In this document: piece by piece, positions 27,775 through 36,494 of the stretch
Layout: every line of letters begins with the position of its first letter
Position numbering within the stretch: the stretch's first letter is position 1
NCBI GenBank assembly: GCA_963826795.1
Contig: CAWGYT010000004.1
Span: 744,001-808,000, forward strand
DNA from: CAWGYT01 sp963826795
GTDB taxonomy: Bacteria > Planctomycetota > Planctomycetia > Pirellulales > Pirellulaceae
Direction: 5' to 3'
DNA: 64,000 nt
Notes under the pieces: model-generated
What the model was told of the DNA's origin: nothing
What the model saw: only the letters and a program-made list of their open reading frames with translations
Databases searched by the model: none
Program-made: the position numbers and the translations under genes

Positions 27775-29250
27775 TCACACGCGGCGCGGGCGGCTTGATC
27801 GGCGCAGGCAGCCGGCCAGCAACAATCCGGCCCAGCCCGCCAGCAGGGCCGTCGACGGTTCGGGAATCGCATAGACTTCCAACTCGTCGATCGCGGTGCC
27901 GCCACCCAAACCCGTCGCCGGAACCACCAATCGAATCCCACTGGCCATGACCGGCCCGCCGTTCATCGCGACTTCGAACTCGTGACGCAGGTATCCTGTG
28001 AATTCGCCACCCGGTCCGTCATTAACGCTGCTCGAAGTCAATTCAATTGCGCCCATCGACGCCCAGCCGGTCGTGGGATCATCCGTGAACGGGGTGTTCG
28101 CGTCGACGTTGTCAAGCTGCGTGTATTCGACCGAGTAGGTGCCCTGCCAGCGATCCGAAAAGCCTCCCGCGTTGTCTCGCCCCCAGGCAATGCGGGACAC
28201 CGGCTGGACGCTGCCCAGATTGACACCGGCGAAGGGAGCCGCGAAGGGATTCTCGTCGCCGCCGATCCAGCTGTTGCCATTTCCATACAGTCCGTCGTTG
28301 ACATTCACCGCTCGATGAAAGCCAATCCCAAGTTGCGGCCCGAGGTCGCTGCTGGTGAACGCGCTGGCGCCGTTGCTTGCGAGGGCAAGGTTGTCGGGCA
28401 CCGGGGCGGGCGCGGGCCCCGAATAGTCGCCGTCGTTGCCGTTCCAGCCGATCGAGAAGCCCGTGGCGGGCGTGATCATGACCGGATCCGGAATCGGAGG
28501 CGGCGGGACGAACGCGCCGGCCACATCGTAAAGCTCGATCTCATCGATCGCGGTTCCGTTGGGAACCAGCAACCGGACGCCCGTCGCACTCACCGGATCG
28601 AAGTTGTACCGATGTCGCAGCCAGGTATTGTTGAAGTTCGTGCCCGGCCCCTCGCTGCTCGCATAGTCCAGCGTTCCGAGATCCGCCCAGCCGGTGAGTG
28701 GTTCGCCGGTGGCGGCAAGACCCAGGTCGGTACTGGGATTGGAAACCTGCGTGTATTGCAAGGTGTAGAGTCCCAAATTGCGATCGGTACAGACGCCACA
28801 CGCGTCGCCACTCAACACGTTGCTTCGCCCAAAGGCGATGCTTTGCAAGTTGTCGACCGCCACCGAACCCAGATCAATGCCTGCAAATGGAGCTGGATAC
28901 GGATTCGTGGCACCGCCAATCCAGCTAAAGGCATTCCCGTAGGCACCGTCATTCAGGTTGACCGCCACGTGAAACGGGACGCCAATTTCGGGGCCGAGAT
29001 CGCTGCTGGAAAACGGAGTCGCTCCCGTGGCCAGATTGGTCGGCACCGGGTCCCCCGCGGCCGCCGCGGCAGGGCCCTCCTGAACGAGCGTCAGGCTGCC
29101 CGTTAACGTCAGCTGCGCGGTCGCCGGAATGGGCCAAAGTAAGGCCACGGCCAAAACGGTCACTCGCCGGCACCGAGTTGTCAGCAGCGACGCGTGACCC
29201 TCAGCATGGGAGGTCGCCTTGCTTGCCCACTCAAAAGCTGTATGGTTCAT
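27775..29250 (-). CDS. PEP-CTERM protein with two duplicated beta-sandwich domains
   Basis: About 491 residues. An N-terminal signal segment (VTVLAVALLWPIPATA) is followed by two homologous halves. Shared motifs are SSSDLGPEIGVPFHVAVNLNDGAYGN...SWIGG versus TSSDLGPQLGIGFHRAVNVNDGLYGN...SWIGG, and GTAIDEIELYDV versus GTAIDELEVYAI. The fold resembles F5/8-type (discoidin) sugar-binding sheets. The C-terminus IPEPSTALLAGWAGLLLAG plus RRSSRPRR is a textbook PEP-CTERM sorting signal for exosortase processing. Start 29250 gives the better signal peptide, with GGAGAG upstream. No exosortase gene is in the window. Confidence 0.88.
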   Translation of the reverse strand: MNHTAFEWASKATSHAEGHASLLTTRCRRVTVLAVALLWPIPATAQLTLTGSLTLVQEGPAAAAAGDPVPTNLATGATPFSSSDLGPEIGVPFHVAVNLNDGAYGNAFSWIGGATNPYPAPFAGIDLGSVAVDNLQSIAFGRSNVLSGDACGVCTDRNLGLYTLQYTQVSNPSTDLGLAATGEPLTGWADLGTLDYASSEGPGTNFNNTWLRHRYNFDPVSATGVRLLVPNGTAIDEIELYDVAGAFVPPPPIPDPVMITPATGFSIGWNGNDGDYSGPAPAPVPDNLALASNGASAFTSSDLGPQLGIGFHRAVNVNDGLYGNGNSWIGGDENPFAAPFAGVNLGSVQPVSRIAWGRDNAGGFSDRWQGTYSVEYTQLDNVDANTPFTDDPTTGWASMGAIELTSSSVNDGPGGEFTGYLRHEFEVAMNGGPVMASGIRLVVPATGLGGGTAIDELEVYAIPEPSTALLAGWAGLLLAGCLRRSSRPRRV

Positions 29251-29466
29251 CAGATACTCTCTCTCCACCAAGACGACGGTTTGTGCCAATTCAATGCGGC
29301 GATCGCCAGCCTAGCCGCGGACCGCCCGAATTCCAAGTGTTTTTCCCGAAAAAGACGCCGAATCACGCTGATGGTCATCAAGTTCCGTTGGCTTGGCTAA
29401 GAAATGCTTAAGAACTGAAACCTCACCGCCATCGTGTCGTTTTCGATTGAATCTGCGGGCGGAAAC

Positions 29467-29928
29467 ATGAACAAAGCATTTGTTCGCGAACCGGAATTCG
29501 ATGGGCGGGCTTACTGTCCACTCTGTGGCACGCTGGGGATACCGGTCGGCAGCGGTCCGCTGGACACTCACATCCGACCCGAAGCGCGGGCGAGAATGCA
29601 GGAATCGGCCTGGTACTGCAGCTACGCGCGCTGCGACGTGGCCTACTTCAATCTGCTCGAAAGCGTGGTCCGGATCGAGGAGCTGCGGGCTCCGGTTTAT
29701 CCCTATGATCTGGATGCCCCGATCTGCGCCTGCTTCGGCCTGACCTACGACGACGTCGAGGCGGATGTTCAGGAGGGTGAACCCGCGCGAATTCGGCAGC
29801 TGCTGGCCAAATCTCAATCGAGCGACGCCCAGTGCCAAACGCGGGCCGCCGACGGAACCTGTTGCATGCGGGAAGTGCAGAAACTGTATCTGACGCTGCG
29901 TTCCAAGTCCCTGCCGCCTGAGACTTAG
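29467..29928 (+). CDS. CopZ N-terminal-domain-like Zn/[2Fe-2S] protein
   Basis: About 153 residues, cytoplasmic. A zinc-type motif CPLCG (with a later WYCSYARCDVAYF) precedes a BFD-like cluster: CACFGLTYDDVEADV followed by CQTRAADGTCCMREVQKL. This arrangement matches the N-terminal module of Archaeoglobus CopZ, which binds Zn and a [2Fe-2S] cluster. The CopZ heavy-metal-associated C-terminal domain is missing, so a copper role is only suggestive. ATG 29467 follows GGGCGGAAA. Convergent with a small lipoprotein gene. Confidence 0.78.
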   Translation: MNKAFVREPEFDGRAYCPLCGTLGIPVGSGPLDTHIRPEARARMQESAWYCSYARCDVAYFNLLESVVRIEELRAPVYPYDLDAPICACFGLTYDDVEADVQEGEPARIRQLLAKSQSSDAQCQTRAADGTCCMREVQKLYLTLRSKSLPPET

Positions 29929-29964
29929 CGGAGGTCGGTCGGAGCGGGCACCTCGGCCGCACGA

Positions 29965-30198
29965 TCAATAGCAGGGCGGCTCGCATGCTCCGTCCATGGG
30001 CATTCCATAAGCCGGGGGAGGCGGCGGCAGCGCGGTGGCGGGAGCGCTGGGCTTGATCCCAAAGTGGCACATTCCCATGTTGTCGCACTTCCATTGCTCC
30101 ATGCTGCGCATCGCACTGCATCCAGCGGACGCACCGAAAAGCCCGGCCAACAAGAGCAAACGTGCGACGGATCTTCTCCCCAACTCGGCGATAGGCAT
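29965..30198 (-). CDS. Small Met/Pro/Cys-rich lipoprotein
   Basis: 77 residues. RRSVARLLLLAGLFGASAGC is a lipoprotein signal ending in a lipobox Cys near residue 27. The mature ~50 residues are rich in Met, Cys and Pro (KCDNMGMCHFGIKP; PPPPPAYGMPMDGACEPPCY), suggesting a metal- or redox-exposed peptide. AAGGAA with good spacing precedes the ATG. No family recognised. It is convergent with the CopZ-like gene, 36 bp between stops, and the Cys/Met content makes a shared metal theme conceivable but unproven. Confidence 0.65.
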   Translation of the reverse strand: MPIAELGRRSVARLLLLAGLFGASAGCSAMRSMEQWKCDNMGMCHFGIKPSAPATALPPPPPAYGMPMDGACEPPCY

Positions 30199-30502
30199 GA
30201 GCTGTTCCTTCCTCGAGACCCCTGAATCCTTCTCTCCTTGAAGACTATGCCCGCCAGTTTTGGAAAAGCAAATGCACGGCGACGCGAAACTGAAATCGTT
30301 TGCTTCGAGCCGAATCTGAATTGACGACTGCTCCGCCGGCGCAATTCAGGCAAGACGTGACGGTCAGCTGCAACGGCGCGCGTGGAATCCGTTACACTGA
30401 GATCCGCGACACGGAGATCCGTGAAAATGAGCGGTGTCGGCCGTGGTTTGCCGGCCGCGTGGTTTGCTGGACCCGTGGTTTGCTGGACCGAGGAGTGATC
30501 AC
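30199..30502. other. Divergent intergenic region with short direct repeats
   Basis: A 304-bp spacer between the small lipoprotein and the DUF1349 gene. It contains GAGATCCGYGACACGGAGATCCGTG near 30400 and three copies of CGTGGTTTGCYGG at 30450-30490. No gene or RNA recognised. Confidence 0.5.
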
Positions 30503-31171
30503 ATGCCCGCTCGCGTTAGCTTGATCTTGCTTGGATTCGCCGCGGTCACATCCGCCGCCGGTCCGCCGTTGTTGTTGGAGGACTCGCTACAAGGTTCGCT
30601 CGGGCGGGCGTGGAGCTGGGTTCGAGAGGATCGTGCGGCCTGGCGAGTCACCGAAACGGGGCTCCAGATTCGCGTGCTCCCAGGCAACATGTGGGGCGCT
30701 GCGAACGACGCGCGAAACGTCCTGCTTCATCCCGCACCAGCGACCGAAGGCCGTGCCTTGGAGATCACGGTCGAGGTTGAAAACGATCCGACTGAACAAT
30801 ATGAACAGGTTGATCTGGTTTGGTATTACGATGACAGCAATATGGTCAAGATTGGGCAGGAAATGGTCGACGGCCAGCTGAGCCTTGTGATGGGGCGCGA
30901 GGAGCACGATCGGACGCAGACGCTGGCGATTATTCCCTTGGCCACCAAGCGTGTCGTTTTGCGGTTGCAGGTGGGGCCGACCACGATCGACGGATCCTTT
31001 CGACCCGGCGACGCGACGGAATGGACTCGAGCGGGCAGTTGCCCCTTGCCCGCTGGCAGCGACGCGCCTGCCCGGATCAGCCTCCAGGCCTACCAAGGGC
31101 CCGCCGAGGCCGTCCATTGGGCTCGATTCAGGAATCTCCGAGTGGCCGCGATTCCGTCCGGAGGATCCTGA
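30503..31171 (+). CDS. Secreted DUF1349 (concanavalin-A-like) protein
   Basis: About 222 residues. A signal peptide (RVSLILLGFAAVTSAAG) is followed by the DUF1349 jelly-roll: LEITVEVENDPTEQYEQVDLVWYYDDSNMVKIGQEMVDGQLSLVMG is the characteristic central strand set, and the C-terminal ISLQAYQG...VHWARFRNLRV closes the sheet. AGGAG lies 8 bp before ATG 30503. Located 99 bp upstream of a sulfatase gene, which fits carbohydrate recognition or degradation. No catalytic residues can be assigned. Confidence 0.82.
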   Translation: MPARVSLILLGFAAVTSAAGPPLLLEDSLQGSLGRAWSWVREDRAAWRVTETGLQIRVLPGNMWGAANDARNVLLHPAPATEGRALEITVEVENDPTEQYEQVDLVWYYDDSNMVKIGQEMVDGQLSLVMGREEHDRTQTLAIIPLATKRVVLRLQVGPTTIDGSFRPGDATEWTRAGSCPLPAGSDAPARISLQAYQGPAEAVHWARFRNLRVAAIPSGGS

Positions 31172-31270
31172 GTCCACGAACGTGTGGCCCACAACATGCA
31201 TCCCATGGTTCGATCAAGTACATCAATCAGGCACCTCATTTCGCATCGACGGCGTGGGGGGCTGAGCGTC

Positions 31271-32785
31271 ATGACGAGGTGGAGAATGGTTCGCATTGAG
31301 AGCTGGACTTACTGGGCCGCGTTGCTTTCACTTGTCGGGACCACGGCCGTGACGCCGCGCCGACGCGGCGTCGGTCAAGGGCACGCGGCCGAACATCATC
31401 CTGGTGATGACTGACGACCAGGGCATGGGCGATCTAAGCTGCCTCGGCAATCGGGATTTGTCGACGCCGAATCTTGATCGACTGCATTCGTTAAGCACCC
31501 GTTTTACGGATTTTCACGTCAGTCCGACTTGTGCGCCACGCGGTCCGCTTTGATGAGTGGTCGGCACGAGTTTCGAAATGGCGTCACGCACACGATCCTT
31601 GAACGCGAACGAATGGCGCTCAGCACCACGACGATCGCCGAGATCCTGAGTCGGGCTGGATACGCCACCGGCATCTTCGGGAAGTGGCACCTCGGTGACG
31701 AAGAACCGTATCAACCCCACAATCGTGGCTTCCAGGAAGTTTTCATCCATGGAGCTGGCGGGATTGGTCAGGCCTACGACTGCAGCTGCGCGGATGCTCC
31801 GCCGAACCGAGACAATCGCTATTTCGACTGTGTATTTCGCCACAATACCAAGTTCGTGCAAACGACCGGATTCTGCACGGACGTGATCTTTCAAGCGGCG
31901 TTGGGTTGGATTGACGTTCAACGGCAAACGGACGCGCCTTTCTTTGCCTACGTTGTGACCAATGCCCCGCACGGGCCAATGATTGCCCCGCAGCAATATA
32001 AGCAACCATTTCTGGATGCTGGCTTCGATCAAGTGACCGCCGCGCAATACGGAATGATCGTGAACATTGACGACCAGATCGGTCGCCTGAGGGAGCACGT
32101 CAGTCGAGCCGGAATCGAAGAAAACACGTTACTGATCTTTATGACCGACAACGGGCAATCCGATCGCATGGGCAAGCGGCACGGCGAACGCTATCCACTT
32201 TACGCGGCGGGCCTCCGGAGCGGGAAGGGATCGCCCTATGAGGGAGGAACTCGCGTGCCGGCCTTCTGGCGCTGGAAGGGCGTTTTGCCCGAAGGTGAGG
32301 ACATCCCGGCACTGGCCGCTCATCTCGATCTGTTTGAGACGTTTGCCGAACTCGCCGCGGCAGAAATTCCCGCCGGCGTTCAGCCACGCGACGGCCGAAG
32401 CCTTGTTCCGCTGCTCGAAAACCCCCAGGCACCGTGGGACGATCGCTTGCTGTTTGTGCACCGCGGTCGCTGGCCCAAAGGTGACGAGCCCAACAAGTCG
32501 AAGTACGATGCGTGCGCCGTGCGCAGCGAACGATTTCGGCTGGTGAACCACACGGAGCTCTACGATATCGACGCCGACCCGGGCGAAACCACGAATGTCG
32601 CCGACCAACATCCCGACGTTGTTCGCCGGATGCAGGAGGCGTTCGACGCCTGGTGGGCCGAAACGAGGCCGTTGATGGTGAACGAGGACGTGCCCAACTC
32701 GCCCACGAAGCCCTACTGGGTGCTGTTCGAGCAACAAGCACGCGAAACCGGGATTCCCGCTTGGCCGCCTACACCAACTCCTTGA
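31271..32785 (+). CDS. Formylglycine-type arylsulfatase, two frameshifts as read, one in the active-site motif
   Basis: Secreted type I sulfatase, about 500 residues. The leader MVRIESWTYWAALLSLVGTTAV is in one frame. RPNIILVMTDDQGMGDLSC (metal-binding Asp pair) and SPTCAP are in a second. TRSALMSGRHEFRNGV to the end is in a third. The second break falls between 31538 and 31539, inside the C-x-P-x-R sulfatase signature. Adding one base restores C-A-P-T-R, with Cys as the formylglycine precursor. Later motifs are complete: GKWHLGDEEPYQPHNRGF, LIFMTDNGQS, GKGSPYEGGTRVPAFWRW and the C-terminal LYDIDADPGETTNVA. ATG 31271 or 31286. Convergent with, and overlapping by 17 bp, the next gene. Expected substrates are sulfated polysaccharides. 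Confidence 0.82.
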
Positions 32786-33893
32786 TGTACTTCTCCTTCG
32801 CCAGGCGAGACAACACGACCAGAAACGCCGTCAGCGGAATCGCCAGGATCATGCCGAGGATTCCATTGAGCGCCGAGCCCCAGAAAAAAATGGCGACGAT
32901 GATGGCCATCGGATGGAGTCCGGTGCGACTGCCCATGATCTTGGGCGTGAGCACGTATCCTTCGATCGTCTGCACGATCACCAAAGAGACGACCACCCCG
33001 GCCAGCGTCGCCGGCCCGCCGCCCTCCTGGAAGTAGGCGAGCGGCAGCGTGATCGCCAATCCCAGCATGCTGCCGAGATAGGGAATTGCGTTGAGGAAGC
33101 CGAGCAGCAGCCCGAGCAGGAGTCCGTACTTCAGCCCCACCAGACTAAAGGTGATTGCGAGCATCACGCCTTGCAGAAACGCAATGACCAATTGACCGCG
33201 GAAAAACGTCACCAGGATGGTTACAAACTCAGTTGCCAAGAACCGAACATCCCGGCGTGTTTCGGGCTTCAAGAAGGGAAGATAGTCTTCCAGCGTGTGC
33301 AATTCCCGGGGGCTCGCGGTCAAAAAGAACACGAAATAGACGGGCGTTACGACCCAGCCCAGCATCCGGCCGGCCCAACTGATCGCGCCCGAACCGGCGG
33401 CAATGGCCGTGTTGGCAAACAGTTCGACCGCTTGGCTGGCAGGGCCCCCGGCGCACTGCATGATTTGATTGAGTTCCTGTCCCATCGCGTTCTCTTGCAG
33501 GAACTCCAGCGCCGCCGGCCATTGTTCGACGATTGTCTCGCGAGTCTGTTGCCACCAGACCGGAAGTGCGTTCAGCATATCGCCCAACTGTTGAACGAGG
33601 ATCACTCCAAAAAAAGCGGCGAAGGCGGCCAAAGGCGTGAGTAAGGACAGCAACAGCACGGACAGGGCGACGGCCACGGGAAGACGGCGGCGATAACGAA
33701 GCCACTGATAGTAGGGCTGGCAGACCAACGCCAGGATGCCGGCGACCGCCACGGGTAGAAAGACATTCGAGAAGGTCCGCAGGAATACGACCAGCAGCCA
33801 AGCGACGCCGGCCGCGGCCGACACAATGACCAGGCTCGCCAGGATCGTCAGGGCTACCGCCACGGTCTGCTGTTGTCTCTCGCTCAGTTGCAT
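32769..33893 (-). CDS. AI-2E family permease
   Basis: About 374 residues with six to eight TM segments. Family motifs include GLKYGLLLGLLLGFLNAIPYLGSMLG (the conserved N-x-I-P-Y-x-G), FFRGQLVIAFLQGVML, VVTPVYFVFFLT and GSRTGLHPMAIIVAIFFWGSALNGILGMILAIPLTA. The family includes autoinducer-2 exporters and Na+/H+ antiporters; the substrate cannot be assigned. ATG 33893 begins the conserved MQLSERQQQT. The in-frame extension to 34058 is Arg-rich and unlike the family. Its end overlaps the convergent sulfatase gene. Confidence 0.88.
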   Translation of the reverse strand: MQLSERQQQTVAVALTILASLVIVSAAAGVAWLLVVFLRTFSNVFLPVAVAGILALVCQPYYQWLRYRRRLPVAVALSVLLLSLLTPLAAFAAFFGVILVQQLGDMLNALPVWWQQTRETIVEQWPAALEFLQENAMGQELNQIMQCAGGPASQAVELFANTAIAAGSGAISWAGRMLGWVVTPVYFVFFLTASPRELHTLEDYLPFLKPETRRDVRFLATEFVTILVTFFRGQLVIAFLQGVMLAITFSLVGLKYGLLLGLLLGFLNAIPYLGSMLGLAITLPLAYFQEGGGPATLAGVVVSLVIVQTIEGYVLTPKIMGSRTGLHPMAIIVAIFFWGSALNGILGMILAIPLTAFLVVLSRLAKEKYIKELV

Positions 33894-34131
33894 TGCCTTG
33901 GCCTGCTTTGAGTCGGATGTACGATTCGATACTGCTCGGAGTTGCGCGCGGCGGAGTTCGGTTCGAGCGAGACCTCTGACTTGGGTTTGGCTTCGCCGCG
34001 AGTTCGCGATTGTACCGCGATCGGTCGCTTGAGCGAAGCACAACGACGCTGCAGCCAACGGCCCCGGAAGCCGGCCGCGCGAGCGATTGCGGAGCGGATT
34101 GGGGGCACCGACGGAATGACTCCCTAGCGTT

Positions 34132-34990
34132 TCACTCGGCCGCCAATTCGGCCGTGGCCGTCATCGCGGTCTGGCCCGCCGGTCCTTGAGCTTCCAACTG
34201 GATGCTCGGTTCCGAGGGAGTCCCGACCAGGCGAAAGGGGGCCAGATCGAACAAGGGCGCCTGGCCGCGAAATTGGAAGCCGACCACGGGCCGCGAGGTG
34301 TGTTGCGTGACCAGTCCCATCAGCAGCATCGCGGTCAATGGTCCGTGGACCACCAGGCCCGGATATCCTTCCTCCTGGATCGCGTAGGGGCGATCGTAGT
34401 GGATTCGGTGCGCGTTGAAGGTGAGGGCCGAGAATCGAAACAACAGTCGCGTATCGGGGACGACCGTTCGCGACCAGGTTCCCGGCGGCAAGTTCGGCAA
34501 CGGGACCGGTTCGGGCGCGGCAAGGGGCGGTCCCGGCTGACGGTACACGATGTCCTGCTCCTCTTCGATGCACAGCTCCGCTTGCTGATAGATCCGGTAG
34601 CCAACCGTCACGAAGGCCAGGGACCCGCTGCGGCCCGACTTCAATTCGACGTTGCGAATGATCGCCTCGCGACGCGCCGGCAATCCACAGACCAGCGGGC
34701 GGTGCCAGCTCAGCCGCGCGCCGGCGAACATGCGTCTTGGATACGGGATCGGCGGCATCCAGCCGTGACCTGTTCGCTGCGGATGTCCATCCTCGCTCAG
34801 CCGCCGCTGCGCACTTGGGCAGAAAATAGAACCAATGCCAGAGCGGCGGAACAGGGTGTCCGGATCCGAGCTGGCTTGGGTCCTGATCCAGCATCGCGGC
34901 GGCAGCCAGCACGGGCGACGGGCCGATCTCCTCCTCGAGCTGCTCGGTGCGTCCGATCCAGTCGGCGAAATTTTCAGTCGGCGTGGTCAT
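34132..34990 (-). CDS. meh: Mesaconyl-C4-CoA hydratase (FAS1-dehydratase-like), one frameshift
   Basis: Hydrates mesaconyl-C4-CoA to (S)-citramalyl-CoA in the 3-hydroxypropionate bi-cycle. About 285 residues. The N-terminus ADWIGRTEQLEEEIGPSPV and PPLWHWFYFLP is the Meh/HTD2-type opening. The second frame continues SEDGHPQRTGHGWMPPIPYP, RRMFAGARLSWHRPL and the hotdog core FRFSALTFNAHRIHYDRPYA with GLVVHGPLTAMLLM (His-Asp dehydratase region). The span of 859 nt is one base off a whole number of codons, so a single indel near 34815 explains the break. It is divergent from the smtA-smtB-mct-mcl-mch run. Assignment rests on remembered similarity to Chloroflexus Meh and on context. Confidence 0.82.
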
Positions 34991-35241
34991 CAGTCGGGGC
35001 TCCGAACGGGAGGGCAGCATGCCTTTTGTCAAAGCGGCCGGTTGTGTACGATCCAGCTGTGGGCAGGATACGGTCCGCCGGCCGCCTCGACAACCGCGGC
35101 GGGATCCGCGGCGGGGGGCAGGCTCGATTCCTGGGAGCGATGACCATCGTCGCAGGGATTGCCCCGAGGTCGCCGGTCATCGGGGCATCCCCGAACGTCC
35201 ATGGTACAGGCATCTCGGAACTCGACTTGGGAGGGAATCAC
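34991..35241. promoter_or_regulatory. Divergent control region of the glyoxylate-assimilation cluster
   Basis: 251 bp between the starts of meh and smtA. Both transcripts must initiate here. I see no clear -10/-35 pair or operator palindrome. GGGAGGGA just upstream of GTG 35242 is a strong ribosome-binding site. Confidence 0.5.
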
Positions 35242-36486
35242 GTGGCAGTCAAGGAGCCATCGTCCGCCGAATCCGATGTGGCTCGCCCGGAGTCGCCGTT
35301 GCCGATGGCGGGCATTCGCGTGCTCGACGTGGGCACCTTCCTGGCCGGGCCCTACGCCGCCTCGATTCTGGGTGAGTTCGGGGCGGAGGTCTTGAAGATC
35401 GAGCATCCGATCGCGGGCGATCCGATGCGGCGTTTCGGGACACCCACGCAACGGCATGACGCCACACTCGCCTGGCTGACCGAGGGACGCAATCGCAAGT
35501 CCGTCACGCTCGACTTGCGCCAGCAGAAGGGCGTCGAGATCTTTCTGCAATTGGTCGGTAAGTCGGACGTACTGATCGAGAACTTTCGGCCAGGCACGAT
35601 GGAGCAATGGGGATTGGGTTGGGCGGAATTAAGCGACGCCAACCCCGGCCTGGTCATGCTGCGGGTCTCGGGCTACGGCCAGACCGGCCCCTATCGCCGC
35701 CGTTCGGGTTTCGCCCACATCGCCCACGCCTTCGGGGGACTCTCGTACCTCGCCGGCTTCCCTGGCGAGACGCCGGTCGTGCCGGGCACCGTGCCGCTGG
35801 GTGACTACATGTCGAGCCTCTACGGGGCGATTGGCATCATGTTGGCCCTGCGATATCGCGAGAAGACCGGGGTCGGCCAAATCATTGACATTGGGATTTA
35901 TGAAGCCGTTTACCGTCAGCTCGACGAAATCGCCGCCGCCTACGGCCTGTTCGGCAAGGTGCGTGAGCGGGAGGGAGCCGGCAGTTTCGTCGCCGTCCCC
36001 CATGGCCATTTCCGCTCGCACGACGACAAGTGGGTTGCCATCGCCTGCACGACCGACAAAATGTTCGAGCGCTTGGCGGAGGCGATGGAGCGGCCTGAGT
36101 TGACGGAGTTGTACGGCGAGCAGCCGAAGCGTTTAGCGGCCCGCGATCTGGTCAATCAGCTGGTCATCGAATGGGTCGGCTCGCTCAGCCGAGATGACGT
36201 GATTGCGCGATGCTTGAAGGAACAAGTGCCTGTCGGCAAGGTGAACAGCATCGCGGACATTTTCGCAGATGAGCATTTCCAACAGCGCGGAAATCTGGCC
36301 CGCGTCGAGGCGGAAGGATTGGGCGAAGTCGTGGTCCCCGGCGTGCTGCCCGCCCTGTCGGAGACGCCTGGCCGAATCACCAACCTGGGGCCCGCTCTGG
36401 GTAACGCCACCTACGAAATCATGCGCGACTTGCTGGGAATCCCCGCTGAAGAAATCGAACGCATGCGGAAACAAAAGATCGTCTGA
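35242..36486 (+). CDS. smtA: Class III CoA-transferase, probable succinyl-CoA:L-malate CoA-transferase subunit
   Basis: Would transfer CoA from succinyl-CoA to (S)-malate, giving malyl-CoA for cleavage by Mcl. 414 residues. Family III motifs: VLDVGTFLAGPYAASILGEF, AEVLKIEHPIAGDPMR, VLIENFRPGTMEQWGLGW, VMLRVSGYGQTGPY, and LGDYMSSLYGAIG with the candidate catalytic Asp near residue 188. GTG 35242 has GGGAGGGA upstream. The next gene is a close paralogue starting 8 bp after the stop, matching the two-subunit SmtAB organisation of Chloroflexus. Which paralogue is A or B is not certain. Alternative: another family III transferase (for example formyl-CoA type). Confidence 0.8.
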   Translation: MAVKEPSSAESDVARPESPLPMAGIRVLDVGTFLAGPYAASILGEFGAEVLKIEHPIAGDPMRRFGTPTQRHDATLAWLTEGRNRKSVTLDLRQQKGVEIFLQLVGKSDVLIENFRPGTMEQWGLGWAELSDANPGLVMLRVSGYGQTGPYRRRSGFAHIAHAFGGLSYLAGFPGETPVVPGTVPLGDYMSSLYGAIGIMLALRYREKTGVGQIIDIGIYEAVYRQLDEIAAAYGLFGKVREREGAGSFVAVPHGHFRSHDDKWVAIACTTDKMFERLAEAMERPELTELYGEQPKRLAARDLVNQLVIEWVGSLSRDDVIARCLKEQVPVGKVNSIADIFADEHFQQRGNLARVEAEGLGEVVVPGVLPALSETPGRITNLGPALGNATYEIMRDLLGIPAEEIERMRKQKIV

Positions 36487-36494
36487 GGATCAAG

